From: Mycobacterium kubicae
GTDB taxonomy: Bacteria > Actinomycetota > Actinomycetes > Mycobacteriales > Mycobacteriaceae
Length of the DNA: 64,000 nucleotides
NCBI RefSeq assembly: GCF_015689175.1
Contig: NZ_CP065047.1
Coordinates: 5,270,001 to 5,334,000, forward strand
Direction of reading: 5' to 3'
The notes under the pieces were generated by a model, which had not been told where the DNA came from, did no database searches, and was given only the letters and a program-made list of their open reading frames with translations. Shown piece after piece: positions 52,723 through 64,000 of this stretch. The position numbers and the translations under genes were made by a program. Every line of letters begins with the position of its first letter. The first letter of the stretch is position 1.

Positions 52723-52884
52723 ATGGATCCGGGAAGCCGGCCACCGTACAAGACCGTCGGCGCGCAGAATCCCTACGTCTGGCCGGAGAATCTGCCGCGG
52801 ATCAACGCCGAAGGCGGTCCCGGCGGGAAGCCCGGTTGTCACACGATCAACCCACGAGAACGCGTATCCGAGGGGCAGCGATGA
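52723..52884 (+). CDS. Small protein, 53 aa, coupled to the HAD lipoprotein
   Basis: MDPGSRPPYKTVGAQNPYVW continues to PENLPRINAEGGPGGKPGCH and ends ERVSEGQR before TGA at 52882-52884. That TGA overlaps the ATG of the next gene as ATGA. It is Pro/Gly-rich with one Cys and no signal peptide. It is supported by the tight coupling and the promoter-like box; no family recognised. Confidence 0.55.
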   Translation: MDPGSRPPYKTVGAQNPYVWPENLPRINAEGGPGGKPGCHTINPRERVSEGQR

Positions 52885-54122
52885 CACTGCGGGCGGTTGT
52901 GTTGCTGAGCCTGATCATGGTGACACTGAGCGGTTGCGGTCATGCCAACGACCGCCGGGCCGCGCATGGTTGCCGCACGCTGGCCACCGACCCCGGTTGG
53001 TACGGGGACAACCGCGACCGGATCAACGCGATGATCGGCCAACTCGGCGCGTGCGGCAAGACCGGCTCGGTGGCCGACGGCGCGCCACTGGCGTTGTTCG
53101 ACTGGGACAACACCACCGTGCGCAACGACATCGGCCACGCGACGTTCTTCTGGATCGTGCGCAACTCCAAAATCCGCCAACCCCGCGACTGGGCGGCCAC
53201 CAGTCAATTTCTCACCCCGCAGGCCGCCGCCGCCCTGACCGAGGCCTGCGGCACCCTCTCCGCGGTCGGCCAACCCATCCCGACCGGATCACCGGCCGGC
53301 ACCGGATGCGCCGACGAGCTGGTGTCCATCTACAACGACGTCCGGACCCGTTCGGGCGCAGCAGCTTTCGCCGGCTACAACCACCGCCGGTTCAAACCGG
53401 TTGACGCCTGGCTGTTGCAGTTGCTGGCCGGCTGGACCGACGCCGACGTGACCGGCTTCGCCACCGCAGCGCGCCAGGAGAACCTGGACGCCGCTCAGGG
53501 CGCCGAGCAGACGGTGGGCAGCACCCGCCAAACCGCCTGGGTCCGCTACTACCCGCAGATGCGTGACCTCATTGGCACGCTGCAGGCCAACGGCTTTGAC
53601 GTCCGGGTCATCTCGGCCTCACCGGAGGCGGTGGTCAAGGTCTGGGCCGCCGACGTCGGGATCACCGGGGACCGGGTGATGGGTGTCCGCGTCGAACACG
53701 ACGGTGACGCGGTAACGACCCGACTGGCGTCATGCGGCGGCGAAACGTCCATGCCATTCAACGAGGGGAAGCGTTGTCGAGTCAACGAGCAAGTGTTCGG
53801 TATGCAGGGCACCGCGGCCTTCGAGCAAGCCCCCCATCGGCAAGTGTTCGGCGCCGGCGATTCCGACGGCGACGTGACGTTCGTCGGTGACGCCACCGCT
53901 GCGCGCCTGGTGCTCAACCGCAACCAGATCGAGTTGATGTGCCGCGCCTACGACAATGCCGACGGCCGCTGGCTGGTCAATCCGACGTTCCTCAACCCCA
54001 TGCCGAAGAGTCCGCCCTATCCCTGCGCCACAAAGGGTTTCGATGAACCCGACGGCGGTCAGGCGCCGCTGCGCCGACCCGACGGCGCCGTGGTCGCCGA
54101 TCAGCAGGACCGGGTCTTCTGA
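52881..54122 (+). CDS. HAD-superfamily phosphatase lipoprotein, 413 aa
   Basis: The signal peptide with lipobox is VLLSLIMVTLSGCGHANDR (Cys19). HAD motif I LFDWDNTTVRNDIG carries the nucleophile Asp and DxD; motif II is DVRVISASPEAVVKVW; motif IV is VFGAGDSDGDVTFVGD. The arrangement resembles PChP-type phosphorylcholine phosphatases, with a large cap. It is expected on the outer face of the membrane, releasing phosphate from small molecules. GAGGGG precedes ATG 52881. Confidence 0.87.
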   Translation: MTLRAVVLLSLIMVTLSGCGHANDRRAAHGCRTLATDPGWYGDNRDRINAMIGQLGACGKTGSVADGAPLALFDWDNTTVRNDIGHATFFWIVRNSKIRQPRDWAATSQFLTPQAAAALTEACGTLSAVGQPIPTGSPAGTGCADELVSIYNDVRTRSGAAAFAGYNHRRFKPVDAWLLQLLAGWTDADVTGFATAARQENLDAAQGAEQTVGSTRQTAWVRYYPQMRDLIGTLQANGFDVRVISASPEAVVKVWAADVGITGDRVMGVRVEHDGDAVTTRLASCGGETSMPFNEGKRCRVNEQVFGMQGTAAFEQAPHRQVFGAGDSDGDVTFVGDATAARLVLNRNQIELMCRAYDNADGRWLVNPTFLNPMPKSPPYPCATKGFDEPDGGQAPLRRPDGAVVADQQDRVF

Positions 54123-54125
54123 CTG

Positions 54126-57037
<2,912 letters not shown>

Positions 57038-57055
57038 CTAGGTGGGCGGGTCGCG

Positions 57056-57403
57056 CTACTGCCCGGCCACGCAGAACTGATTGCCTTCGGGGTCGGCCAG
57101 AACCACCCAGCGGAAGTTGTCGCCGATCTGCCGGCCGCCGACCCTGGTGGCTCCCGCGGCGATCAGCCGGTCCACTTCGGCATCGACGTCGGCGGCGGTG
57201 AAGTCCAGGTGGGCGCGGTTCTTGCCCGGGGTCGGGTCAGGCACCTGCTGGAAGCCCAACCGGGGACCTTCCGGCCGGGATACCGCGATGAACTCACCCG
57301 GCAGCAGTTCGTGAGTGGTGCCGCCGAAGTGCTCGGCCCACCAGCCGGCCAGTTTCGCGGCATCGGCGCAGTCGATGGTGACCATCTCGATGTGCAGCGT
57401 CAT
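57056..57403 (-). CDS. VOC/glyoxalase-like protein (Rv0801 homologue), 115 aa
   Basis: MTLHIEMVTIDCADAAKLAG and WWAEHFGG..., FQQVPDPTPGKNRAHLDFTA and NQFCVAGQ show the beta-alpha-beta-beta-beta VOC fold with the His and Glu typical of a metal site. Single domain, 115 residues. Substrate unknown; it could be a detoxification or lyase-type enzyme. It lies just upstream of purL on the same strand. Confidence 0.88.
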   Translation of the reverse strand: MTLHIEMVTIDCADAAKLAGWWAEHFGGTTHELLPGEFIAVSRPEGPRLGFQQVPDPTPGKNRAHLDFTAADVDAEVDRLIAAGATRVGGRQIGDNFRWVVLADPEGNQFCVAGQ

Positions 57404-57420
57404 ACCGCCCGACCCTAGGC

Positions 57421-58686
57421 CTACTTGGCCGGTGAAAGGAACGCTTGCAGGGCGGCCGAATAGGCGGTGACGTCGCGGGCGCCCATCAGCTCCCGCGCGG
57501 AATGCATCGCGAGCTGGGGTGCGCCGACGTCGACCGTGGGGATTCCGGTGCGGGCCGCGGCCAACGGCCCGATCGTCGACCCGCAGGGCAGATCGGCGCG
57601 GTGCTCGTAGCGTTGCAGCGGCACCCCGGCTTGCTCGCAGGCCAGGGCGAAGGCGGCCGCGGTGCGTCCGTCGGTGGCGTAGCGCAGGTTGGGGTGCACC
57701 TTGAGCACCGGGCCCCCATTGACTTCGATCCAGTGGCCGGGTTCGTGCCGCTCCGGGTAGTTGGGGTGGGTGGCGTGTGCCATGTCGGCCGAGGCCAGCA
57801 GTGAGGCGGGCAGCAGTCGCAGCAGGTCTTCACGGTTGCCGCCGGCGGACAGCACGATGCGCTCCAAGACGGTGGTCAGCAGGTTGGACTGGGCGCCGTG
57901 GTCGGAGGTGGAGCCGACCTCCTCGTGGTCGAATAGCACCAGCACCGGCAGCACGTCGCCGGGTTGGGCTTGCAGCAGTGCTTCCAGCCCGGCGTAGCAG
58001 CTGGCCTGGTTGTCCAGGCGCGGTGCGCTGACCATGCTCTCGTCGGCACCGATCACGGCAGACGGTGTCAGATCGTGGGTCATCAGGTCCGCGGCGAGCA
58101 CGTCGTCTTCGGCCACTCCGGCGCACTGCGCCACGTAGCCGACGAAGGACTCGATGCGCTCACCTACGCCCCAGACGGCGTTGAGGTGTCGTTGCGGGTC
58201 GAGCGTGACGGCCTTGCGGTCCTCGGCCAGATGGATGGCCAGCTGCGGAACGCGAAGGATCGGGTCATCGATGCGCACCAGCCGATCGCTCACCCCGGCG
58301 CCGTCGCGGACCGACAGTCGGCCACTGATCCCGAGATCACGGTCCAGCCAGGAGTTCAGCCACGCTCCCCCGTACGGTTCCAGCGCCACCACTTGCCAGC
58401 CGGCCACCAGCCGATCCGGATGCTGCTTGACGCGCAGGTTCGGGCTGTCGGTGTGCGCTCCGATGATCCGGAAAGGCGTTGGGCTATAGCTGTTTTCGGA
58501 ATTCCATGCGACGACCGACCCGGATCGGACGGTGAAGTAGCGGCCGGGTTGGTCCGGCCACCGGTCGGCTTCGGCGAGCTCGGTGTATCCGGCGTCGAGC
58601 AGGCGCCGGGCCACGGTCGCGCAGACGTGGAAGGGCGAGGGAGAGGCATCGATGAATTCGCACAATGCTTGTCCGTTGGCCGCCAT
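57421..58686 (-). CDS. pepC: M18-family aspartyl/aminopeptidase PepC, 421 aa
   Basis: A zinc aminopeptidase. Ligand motifs: [16 protein letters not shown] (His-Thr-Asp), [16 protein letters not shown] (Asp), [20 protein letters not shown] (Glu-Glu) and a C-terminal AMHSARE (His). Cytoplasmic dodecameric enzymes of this family remove N-terminal acidic or neutral residues from peptides. Start ATG 58686. Divergent from the DyP gene. Confidence 0.94.
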   Translation of the reverse strand: MAANGQALCEFIDASPSPFHVCATVARRLLDAGYTELAEADRWPDQPGRYFTVRSGSVVAWNSENSYSPTPFRIIGAHTDSPNLRVKQHPDRLVAGWQVVALEPYGGAWLNSWLDRDLGISGRLSVRDGAGVSDRLVRIDDPILRVPQLAIHLAEDRKAVTLDPQRHLNAVWGVGERIESFVGYVAQCAGVAEDDVLAADLMTHDLTPSAVIGADESMVSAPRLDNQASCYAGLEALLQAQPGDVLPVLVLFDHEEVGSTSDHGAQSNLLTTVLERIVLSAGGNREDLLRLLPASLLASADMAHATHPNYPERHEPGHWIEVNGGPVLKVHPNLRYATDGRTAAAFALACEQAGVPLQRYEHRADLPCGSTIGPLAAARTGIPTVDVGAPQLAMHSARELMGARDVTAYSAALQAFLSPAK

Positions 58687-58719
58687 GTAGCCATGTTTAG
58701 CACCGACGCTTTAGGGTCT

Positions 58720-59745
58720 TTGGCTGTGCCCGCCGTTTTGCCGCAGCCGATCTTGGAGCCGTTGACCCCCGCTGCGATCTTCTTGGTGGCCACGATCAAC
58801 GACGGCGGCGAGGCGACCGTGCACGATGCGTTGCCCGCGCTGCCCGGACTGGTGCGCGCGATTGGGTTTCGGGACCCGGCGAAACGGCTGTCGATGGTGA
58901 CGTCGATCGGGTCCGACGCGTGGGACCGGTTGTTCGTCGGGCCGCGGCCGGCCGAATTGCACCCATTCACGCCGCTACACGGTCCGCGGCAAGCCGCGCC
59001 GGCGACACCCGGAGACCTGTTGTTCCACATCCGGGCCGAGAGCATGGACTTCTGCTTCGAACTCGCCGGCCGTGTTCTCAAGGAGATGGCCGGCGCGGTG
59101 CGCGTCGTCGACGAGGTGCACGGGTTCCGGTTCTTCGACAACCGGGACCTGTTGGGCTTCGTCGACGGCACCGAGAACCCGGATGGCCCGTTGTCGGTCA
59201 GCGCCACACAGATCGGTGATGAAGATCCCGACTTCGCCGGTGGTTGTTATGTGCACGTGCAGAGGTATGTGCACGACATGGCGGGCTGGGAGTCACTGTC
59301 GGTGACCGAGCAAGAGCTGGTGATCGGCCGAACCAAGTTGGAGGACATCGAACTCGGCGAGGACAAGAAACCGGCCAACTCGCATATTGCGCTCAACGTG
59401 ATCACCGACGACGACGGCACCGAGTTGAAAATCGTCCGGCACAACATGCCGTTCGGCGAAGTGGGCGCCGGCGAGTACGGCACTTATTTCATCGGCTATT
59501 CCCGCACACCCGAGGTCACCGAACAGATGCTGCGCAACATGTTCCTCGGCGACCCACCGGGCAACACCGACCGCATCCTGGACTTCTCCACCGCGGTCAC
59601 CGGCGGCTTGTTCTTCTCCCCCACCGTCGACTTTCTCGACGATCCGCCCCCGCTGCCCGGTCCGCCGGCCCCGGCTCAGCCGGCCACTGCCGGCTCCGAC
59701 GACGGATCACTCGCGATTGGCAGCCTGAAAGGAACGCCTCGATGA
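58720..59745 (+). CDS. Dye-decolorizing peroxidase (DyP), encapsulin cargo, about 341 aa
   Basis: The heme peroxidase fold is seen by FVDGTENPDGPLSVSATQIG (catalytic Asp in GxxDG), GGCYVHVQRYVHD (proximal His region) and AFIGYSR-type YFIGYSRTPEVTEQML. The C-terminal [14 protein letters not shown] is the cargo-loading peptide that anchors DyP inside encapsulin. The start is uncertain: TTG 58720, GTG 58726 (TAGGGT at 58712 suggests leaderless) or ATG 58693. ATGA overlap with the encapsulin gene. Equivalent to Rv0799c. Confidence 0.93.
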   Translation: MAVPAVLPQPILEPLTPAAIFLVATINDGGEATVHDALPALPGLVRAIGFRDPAKRLSMVTSIGSDAWDRLFVGPRPAELHPFTPLHGPRQAAPATPGDLLFHIRAESMDFCFELAGRVLKEMAGAVRVVDEVHGFRFFDNRDLLGFVDGTENPDGPLSVSATQIGDEDPDFAGGCYVHVQRYVHDMAGWESLSVTEQELVIGRTKLEDIELGEDKKPANSHIALNVITDDDGTELKIVRHNMPFGEVGAGEYGTYFIGYSRTPEVTEQMLRNMFLGDPPGNTDRILDFSTAVTGGLFFSPTVDFLDDPPPLPGPPAPAQPATAGSDDGSLAIGSLKGTPR

Positions 59746-60548
59746 ACAACCTGTACCGCGAACTGGCACCGGTCACCGAATCAGCTTGGGATGGAATCGA
59801 GTTGGAGGCGGCACGGACTTTCAAGCGACACATCGCCGGGCGGCGGGTGGTCGACGTCAGCGAACCGGGTGGGCCGGTCGCCGCGGCCGTCAGCACTGGG
59901 CGGTTGATCGACGTCCAGGCCCCCGGCGACGGCGTGATCGCGCACCTGCGAGCTGCCAAACCCCTTGTCCGGCTGCGTGTTCCGTTCACGCTGTCCCGTA
60001 ATGAGATCGACGACGTCGAGCGTGGGTCCAACGACTCCGATTGGGATCCGGTCAAGAAGGCGGCCAAGAAGCTGGCGTTCGTCGAGGACCGGACGATCTT
60101 CGAGGGCTATTCCGCCGCCTCCATCGAGGGCATCAGGACCTGCAGCTCCAACCCGGCCCTCACGCTCCCCGACGATCCCCGCGACATCCCCGACGTCATC
60201 ACCCGGGCCCTGTCGAGTCTGCGACTGGCCGGTGTGGACGGACCGTATTCGGTGCTGTTGTCGGCGGACGTCTACACCAAAGTCAGCGAGACGACCGAAC
60301 ATGGCTATCCAATCCTGGAACACATCAATCGATTGGTCGACGGGGACATCATCTGGGCGCCGGCCATTGACGGTGCGTTCGTCTTGACTACGCGCGGTGG
60401 CGATTTCGACCTGCAGCTGGGTACCGACGTATCGATCGGCTACCTCAGCCACGACGCCGACACCGTGCAGCTGTATCTGCAGGAGACCTTGACGTTCCTG
60501 TGCTACACCTCCGAAGCTTCCGTCGCGTTGAGCGCGACGGCGGGTTAG
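59742..60548 (+). CDS. cfp29: Encapsulin shell protein (Cfp29), 268 aa
   Basis: A family-1 HK97-fold shell protein beginning [20 protein letters not shown], with [17 protein letters not shown] and [12 protein letters not shown] [15 protein letters not shown], and E-loop and P-domain features. It self-assembles into a nanocompartment enclosing DyP to detoxify peroxide. The ATG overlaps the dyp stop, giving stoichiometric coupling. Rv0798c is the counterpart, a culture-filtrate antigen. Confidence 0.96.
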   Translation: MNNLYRELAPVTESAWDGIELEAARTFKRHIAGRRVVDVSEPGGPVAAAVSTGRLIDVQAPGDGVIAHLRAAKPLVRLRVPFTLSRNEIDDVERGSNDSDWDPVKKAAKKLAFVEDRTIFEGYSAASIEGIRTCSSNPALTLPDDPRDIPDVITRALSSLRLAGVDGPYSVLLSADVYTKVSETTEHGYPILEHINRLVDGDIIWAPAIDGAFVLTTRGGDFDLQLGTDVSIGYLSHDADTVQLYLQETLTFLCYTSEASVALSATAG

Positions 60549-60561
60549 GCACCGCGCCGGG

Positions 60562-61922
60562 CTACGCCGCATCCTCGTCGTCTCCGTCGCTGAGGAGTTT
60601 TTCCGGATGGTGGTAGGTGTTGGTGCGGGGTTGTCCGTGGTCGAGGTGTGGTGGGGGGATCCATTCGGTGTGGCCTTGGGTGTTGGTGCGGGTGGTGTAG
60701 CCCTGTTCGGCGAGGGGGTGGTGGCCGCCGCAGGCCAGGGTGAGTTGGTTGATGTCGGTGGTGCGGGACTGTGCGTAGGGGATGACGTGGTGGACTTCGC
60801 AGTAGTAGCCGGTGACGTCGCAGCCGGGGGCGGTGCAGCCGCGGTCTTTGGCGTACAGCACGATGCGTTGGGGGGGGAGGCTAGGCGTTTGGTGTGATAC
60901 AGCGCGAGGGCTTTGCCGCGGTCGAAGATGGCCAGGTAGTGGTGGGCGTGGCGGGACAGCCGGATGACGTCGGACATGGGCAGCAGGGTGCCCCCGCCGG
61001 TCAACCCTCTCCCCGCGGCGGCTTCCAACTCCCGCAGGGTGGTGGTGACGATGATGGAGGCGGGTAGGCCGTTGTGCTGGCCGAGGTCGCCGCTGCACAG
61101 CAGGGCCCGGCAGGCGGCGTTAAGCGCGTCGTGGTTGCGTTGGGCCGTCGAGCGCAGGTCGTGGCGGATCGCGTCTTCGGGCGGCGCGCCCTCGACACAG
61201 GGTGTCTGGTCGTCGGGGTTGCACATGCCCGGGGCGGCCAGCTTGGCCAGTACGGCTTCTAGGGTGGCGCGCGCTTCGGGGGTCAGGTAGCCGGTGAGCC
61301 GCGACATGCCATCGACGTCTTGCTTCCCCAGGCTCAGCCCGCGCCGGCGGGCGCGGTCGTCGTCGGTGTAGTCCCCGTCGGGATGCAGACAGTCCATCAG
61401 CCGCTCGGCCAACTTCGCCAGTTGGTCGGGCCGATACTGAGCGGCCAACTTTGCCAGATGTTCTTCGGCTTTCTCTTGGGTCTCCACGTCCACGTGGGCG
61501 GGTAGGTGTTTGAAGAAGTCCCGGATGACCCGCACGTGTCCGTCACCGATGCGGCCGTCGCGCTGGGCTTGGGCGGTGGCGCTGAGATAGGGCGCCAAGG
61601 TTTGTCCGGTCAGGGTGTGGCGCTCGCCGAGGTCGGCGGCTTCGGCCAGGCGGCGGTTGGCTTCGGCGCGGGTCACATGCAGCCGGTTGGCCAACACCGA
61701 GGGCAGTCTGCCGCCCAGCTGGGCTGGATCGGCTTGTTCGGCAAGCAGATTCAGCACCGCATGCTGGGCCGCGGGCAACCGGCGCGCGACCCGCTCTAAG
61801 CGCAGCGCCACCCGCAGCAACTCCGGAACCGTCAGCTCGGCACACGACAGGTTCAGTAGGTCGTCGGTGACAGCATCGAGCCGGTCCAGCACCCCGACGA
61901 TACTCTCCCGATCCGAACGCAT
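60562..61922 (-). pseudogene. 13E12-type DUF222-HNH endonuclease, frameshifted
   Basis: The DUF222 N-terminus ([20 protein letters not shown], then [20 protein letters not shown]) is intact to about codon 350. The frame then shifts in a run of eight C on the minus strand (eight G on the plus strand, near 60869-60877). Nine would restore [20 protein letters not shown], which continues in another frame to the HNH motif [20 protein letters not shown] ending at 60562. Either a true pseudogene, a phase-variable tract or a base-calling error. It lies just after the encapsulin gene, converging on it. Confidence 0.85.
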
Positions 61923-61967
61923 GTTCGAATGATATCGCCGGCCACCGACCGCGTTGACTCGTCAGAA

Positions 61968-62012
61968 ATGCGCGCGAAAGGGTGGTTCGTTGCCTCATGG
62001 AAAATGCGCGCG
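61968..62012 (+). repeat. Left terminal inverted repeat of the IS
   Basis: Contains two copies of the TGCGCGCG word flanking TTCGTTGCCTCA, and matches the right end at 63206-63249 in reverse. Confidence 0.7.
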
Positions 62013-62024
62013 TAGGCCCAGTGG

Positions 62025-63254
62025 ATGAGGTTGACGTTGGCGCAGCGCAGAGCAATCACCGAAGCGGCCGCGACCCGCTACCAGCTGGCGAGCAAGGGCG
62101 CTAAGAGTCGGATTCTTGACGAGTTGTCCGCCAATACGGGGTGGCACCGAAACCACGCGCGCAAGGCGCTCGCAGCCGCCCTGCGGCCCAGGATCGTTGC
62201 CCCGCGCAGTCCGCGTCCGGTGAAGTACGGGCCTGAGGTCATCGCGGCTTTGACGGTCTGTTGGAGGGTGCTGGGGATGCCGGCCGGCAAACGGCTCGCG
62301 CCGATGCTCAGTGAACTGGTGGCAGTGCTGCGCCATTTCGGCGAGCTGACCCTCGACGAGGGCACCGCCGAACTGCTGGTGTCGATGTCGGCGGCCACCA
62401 TCGATCGCCGTCTGGCCGATCAGCGAGCCAAATACCAGCGGGGACGCTGTGGTACCAAGCCGGGATCGCTGCTCAAAAGCCAGATCCCAGTGCGCACCTG
62501 GGCCGACTGGGACGACGCTCGACCCGGGTTCGTCGAAATCGACCTGGTCTGGCACGACGGCGGCAACCGCGGCGGAGGCCATGCATTCACCTTGACCGTC
62601 ACCGACATCGCCACAGGCTGGACCGAGAACCGCTCAGTGCCCGACAAGACCGCCAAATGCGTACTGGCAGCGCTCAATGACATCACCCACAAAATGCCGT
62701 TCCCGATCCTGGGGGTGGACTCCGACAACGGATCAGAATTCATCAACGACCACCTGCTGGGATGGTGCCAAGGCCGCCAGATCACCTTCACCCGGGCGCG
62801 GCCGGGCAACAAAAACGACGGCTGTCACGTCGAGCAAAAGAACTGGGCGGTGGTGCGCACCGTGGTCGGCTACCACCGCTACGACACCGCAGCAGAACTG
62901 TTGCTACTCAACGAGATCTGGCAGTTGCACTCCAGGCTGACCAACTACTTCTACCCACAGCAGAAACTGATCTCCAAAGTCCGCAAAGGCGCCAAGGTAT
63001 CCAAAAAACACGACAGAGCCACCACCCCTTTTCACCGAACAATCGATCACCCCACCACGACCGTGCAACGCATCGTGGCGCTGACCCGGACCTACTCGCT
63101 GATCAATCCCGCCGCCACCCAACGCCAGGTACAAGCCCTGACCGCCCAGCTGTTCACCCTGACCACCAGCAAAGCTGCGCCCGGCGCCCAACCCCCAATC
63201 AATAAGCGCGCACGTTTACGTGAGGCAACGAATCCCCCCTCGCGCGCATCTTGA
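62025..63254 (+). CDS. DDE integrase-core transposase, 409 aa
   Basis: The N-terminal HTH is [20 protein letters not shown], then [20 protein letters not shown]. The rve-type catalytic triad is visible as [14 protein letters not shown] (Asp), [20 protein letters not shown] (Asp) and [12 protein letters not shown] (Glu). It is intact. The last codons run through the right inverted repeat. I cannot name the exact IS family. It probably arrived recently, as the frame is undamaged. Confidence 0.85.
   Translation: MRLTLAQRRAITEAAATRYQLASKGAKSRILDELSANTGWHRNHARKALAAALRPRIVAPRSPRPVKYGPEVIAALTVCWRVLGMPAGKRLAPMLSELVAVLRHFGELTLDEGTAELLVSMSAATIDRRLADQRAKYQRGRCGTKPGSLLKSQIPVRTWADWDDARPGFVEIDLVWHDGGNRGGGHAFTLTVTDIATGWTENRSVPDKTAKCVLAALNDITHKMPFPILGVDSDNGSEFINDHLLGWCQGRQITFTRARPGNKNDGCHVEQKNWAVVRTVVGYHRYDTAAELLLLNEIWQLHSRLTNYFYPQQKLISKVRKGAKVSKKHDRATTPFHRTIDHPTTTVQRIVALTRTYSLINPAATQRQVQALTAQLFTLTTSKAAPGAQPPINKRARLREATNPPSRAS
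63206..63249 (-). repeat. Right terminal inverted repeat of the IS
   Basis: Inverse of the left end. It overlaps the 3' end of the transposase gene. Confidence 0.7.
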
Positions 63255-63324
63255 CGTGAGGCAACAGGCCGACACCTGGACGGCGTTGTCCATAGTGCCG
63301 ATTCCATCCACAACGCCCGCGCCG

Positions 63325-64000
63325 CTACAAATCCAGTACCACGTCGCTCACCGGCTCAGCCGAGCAGATAAGCACGGAACCAGAATTGGGCGGTTCCAGG
63401 GGTGACTGAACATATTTCGTCGTTCCTGCGATAACCCCGGTTTCGCAGACGTGACACACCCCGCTTCGGCAGGAGAACCGGGTCGGCACATCACACGCTT
63501 CAGCAAGCTCGAGAATACTGCCGTAGCTGGGCGACCAGTTGACCTCAAGCCCACTGCGGGCGAACGTAATTGCCGGGCCACTACCCGGTGGACCGCCAGG
63601 CTGATGCGGCGACCGAGGTGGCGCAGCGACGATACCCGGATTGATAGCCAGCAGGGCGCCGAACAGTTCACTGTGGACGCGTGCCGAATCGATTCCGACG
63701 TCGGTCAGCGCAGAGCGCATGTCGGTCATGAATTGCGTTGGCCCGCAGAGGTACACCGTTGTGTCGGCGGACAAGCCCAGCGACGCGATGGCATCATGGT
63801 CGAGTCGGTCATGCAATTCGGTATAAAACACCCGCTGACGCGCACGAGGAAGTGATTCAATGAGCCCCGTTACTTCGGCGGCGAAGGCGTGAGTTTTGTG
63901 ATTCCGAGTGGTATGTAGCCACCAGATTTCTCGACTGCTGACTGCGGCCGCCAGCGTATGCAACATGGCCAGTAGGGGAGTCGCGCCGATCCCCGCCGAG
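63325..64000 (-). CDS. Ferredoxin reductase-type oxidoreductase with C-terminal 2Fe-2S domain (partial, N-terminus off window)
   Basis: The frame is open to the window edge, starting in SAGIGATPLLAMLHTLAAAV, the NAD(P)-binding loop of FNR-like reductases. TTVYLCGPTQFMTDMRSAL is the second conserved NAD-binding part. The plant-type 2Fe-2S cluster is DVPTRFSCRSGVCHVCETGV with the last Cys in SVLICSAEP. This fits flavohemoglobin or phthalate-dioxygenase-type reductases fused to ferredoxin. The N-terminal FAD/FMN domain (and any MOSC domain) lies outside. Confidence 0.88.
   Translation of the reverse strand, partial: SAGIGATPLLAMLHTLAAAVSSREIWWLHTTRNHKTHAFAAEVTGLIESLPRARQRVFYTELHDRLDHDAIASLGLSADTTVYLCGPTQFMTDMRSALTDVGIDSARVHSELFGALLAINPGIVAAPPRSPHQPGGPPGSGPAITFARSGLEVNWSPSYGSILELAEACDVPTRFSCRSGVCHVCETGVIAGTTKYVQSPLEPPNSGSVLICSAEPVSDVVLDL

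Larger units (their letters stand above)
61968..63249 (+). mobile_element. Insertion sequence with about 45-bp terminal inverted repeats and one DDE transposase
   Basis: Both ends share ATGCGCGCGA...TCGTTGCCTCA...TGCGCGCG in inverted orientation (61968-62012 and 63206-63249), with 70-80 percent identity by eye. The sub-motif GTGAGGCAAC recurs just outside the right end. The target duplication was not resolved; short CGTCA blocks lie next to both ends. Confidence 0.75.

Noticed and set aside
59247..60067. Minus-strand frames opposite dyp and encapsulin, and the long read-through of the DUF222 frame to 59781
   Set aside because: Created by the frameshift at 60869-60877 and high GC; the opposite strand holds clear family genes.

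Overview
The window comes from a slow-growing Mycobacterium. High GC, frequent leaderless genes and, above all, gene order show this: bases 26,300-60,550 follow the M. tuberculosis Rv0831c-Rv0798c block in reverse orientation (tRNA Lys/Glu/Asp/Phe, Rv0831c, Rv0830, Rv0828c, Rv0826/Rv0825c, desA1, dus, Rv0822c, phoY2, phoT, mshD, glnR, lmeA, cysA2, sseC2, Rv0813c, Rv0812, Rv0811c, Rv0810c, purM, purF, Rv0807, Rv0804, purL, Rv0801, pepC, dyp, encapsulin). Locus equivalences are from memory of that genome, not from a search. The species is not M. tuberculosis, because pstS, a TIR/RyR gene pair and a large island are extra.

Bases 1-25,690 are an integrated, plasmid-like island abutting the 3' end of tRNA-Phe. 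It holds a family of secreted-type proteins sharing an N-terminal helical domain. Two of them are peptidoglycan hydrolases (NlpC/P60 and lysozyme/SLT) whose first two thirds are identical at DNA level (724-bp direct repeat). A leftward operon runs from a leaderless WhiB promoter through a winged-helix protein, a stand-alone NusA-like KH protein, a 54-aa protein and a 266-aa protein into a ~1,830-aa methylase-helicase. A ParA/ParB partition cassette follows, with three candidate parS palindromes, then an excisionase and a tyrosine integrase. Beyond these is an IS256-family element whose transposase is split by a second, Tn554-like element with two tandem tyrosine recombinases. A HipA-like kinase sits at the tRNA border. 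The left end of the island lies outside the window.

The chromosomal core combines phosphate control (phoY2, phoT, pstS; pstC and pstA apparently deleted), nitrogen control and mycothiol (glnR-mshD), lipid and cell-wall functions (desA1, LytR-CpsA-Psr protein, lmeA), sulfur metabolism under a polycysteine leader peptide (cysA2-sseC2), purine synthesis (purF, purM, purL) and a DyP peroxidase-encapsulin nanocompartment operon.

The most novel piece is at 42,889-46,928, between the Rv0813c and Rv0812 homologues. A four-helix membrane protein with TrkA-N-like domains, a RyR domain and two PGDW-type repeats is followed by a membrane receptor with a cytoplasmic TIR domain and an outside PknH-type sensor domain. 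This is a candidate nucleotide/NAD+-based signalling or defence pair. The right end carries a frameshifted 13E12-type HNH gene, an intact DDE insertion sequence with long terminal repeats, and the start of a ferredoxin-reductase-type gene running off the window.
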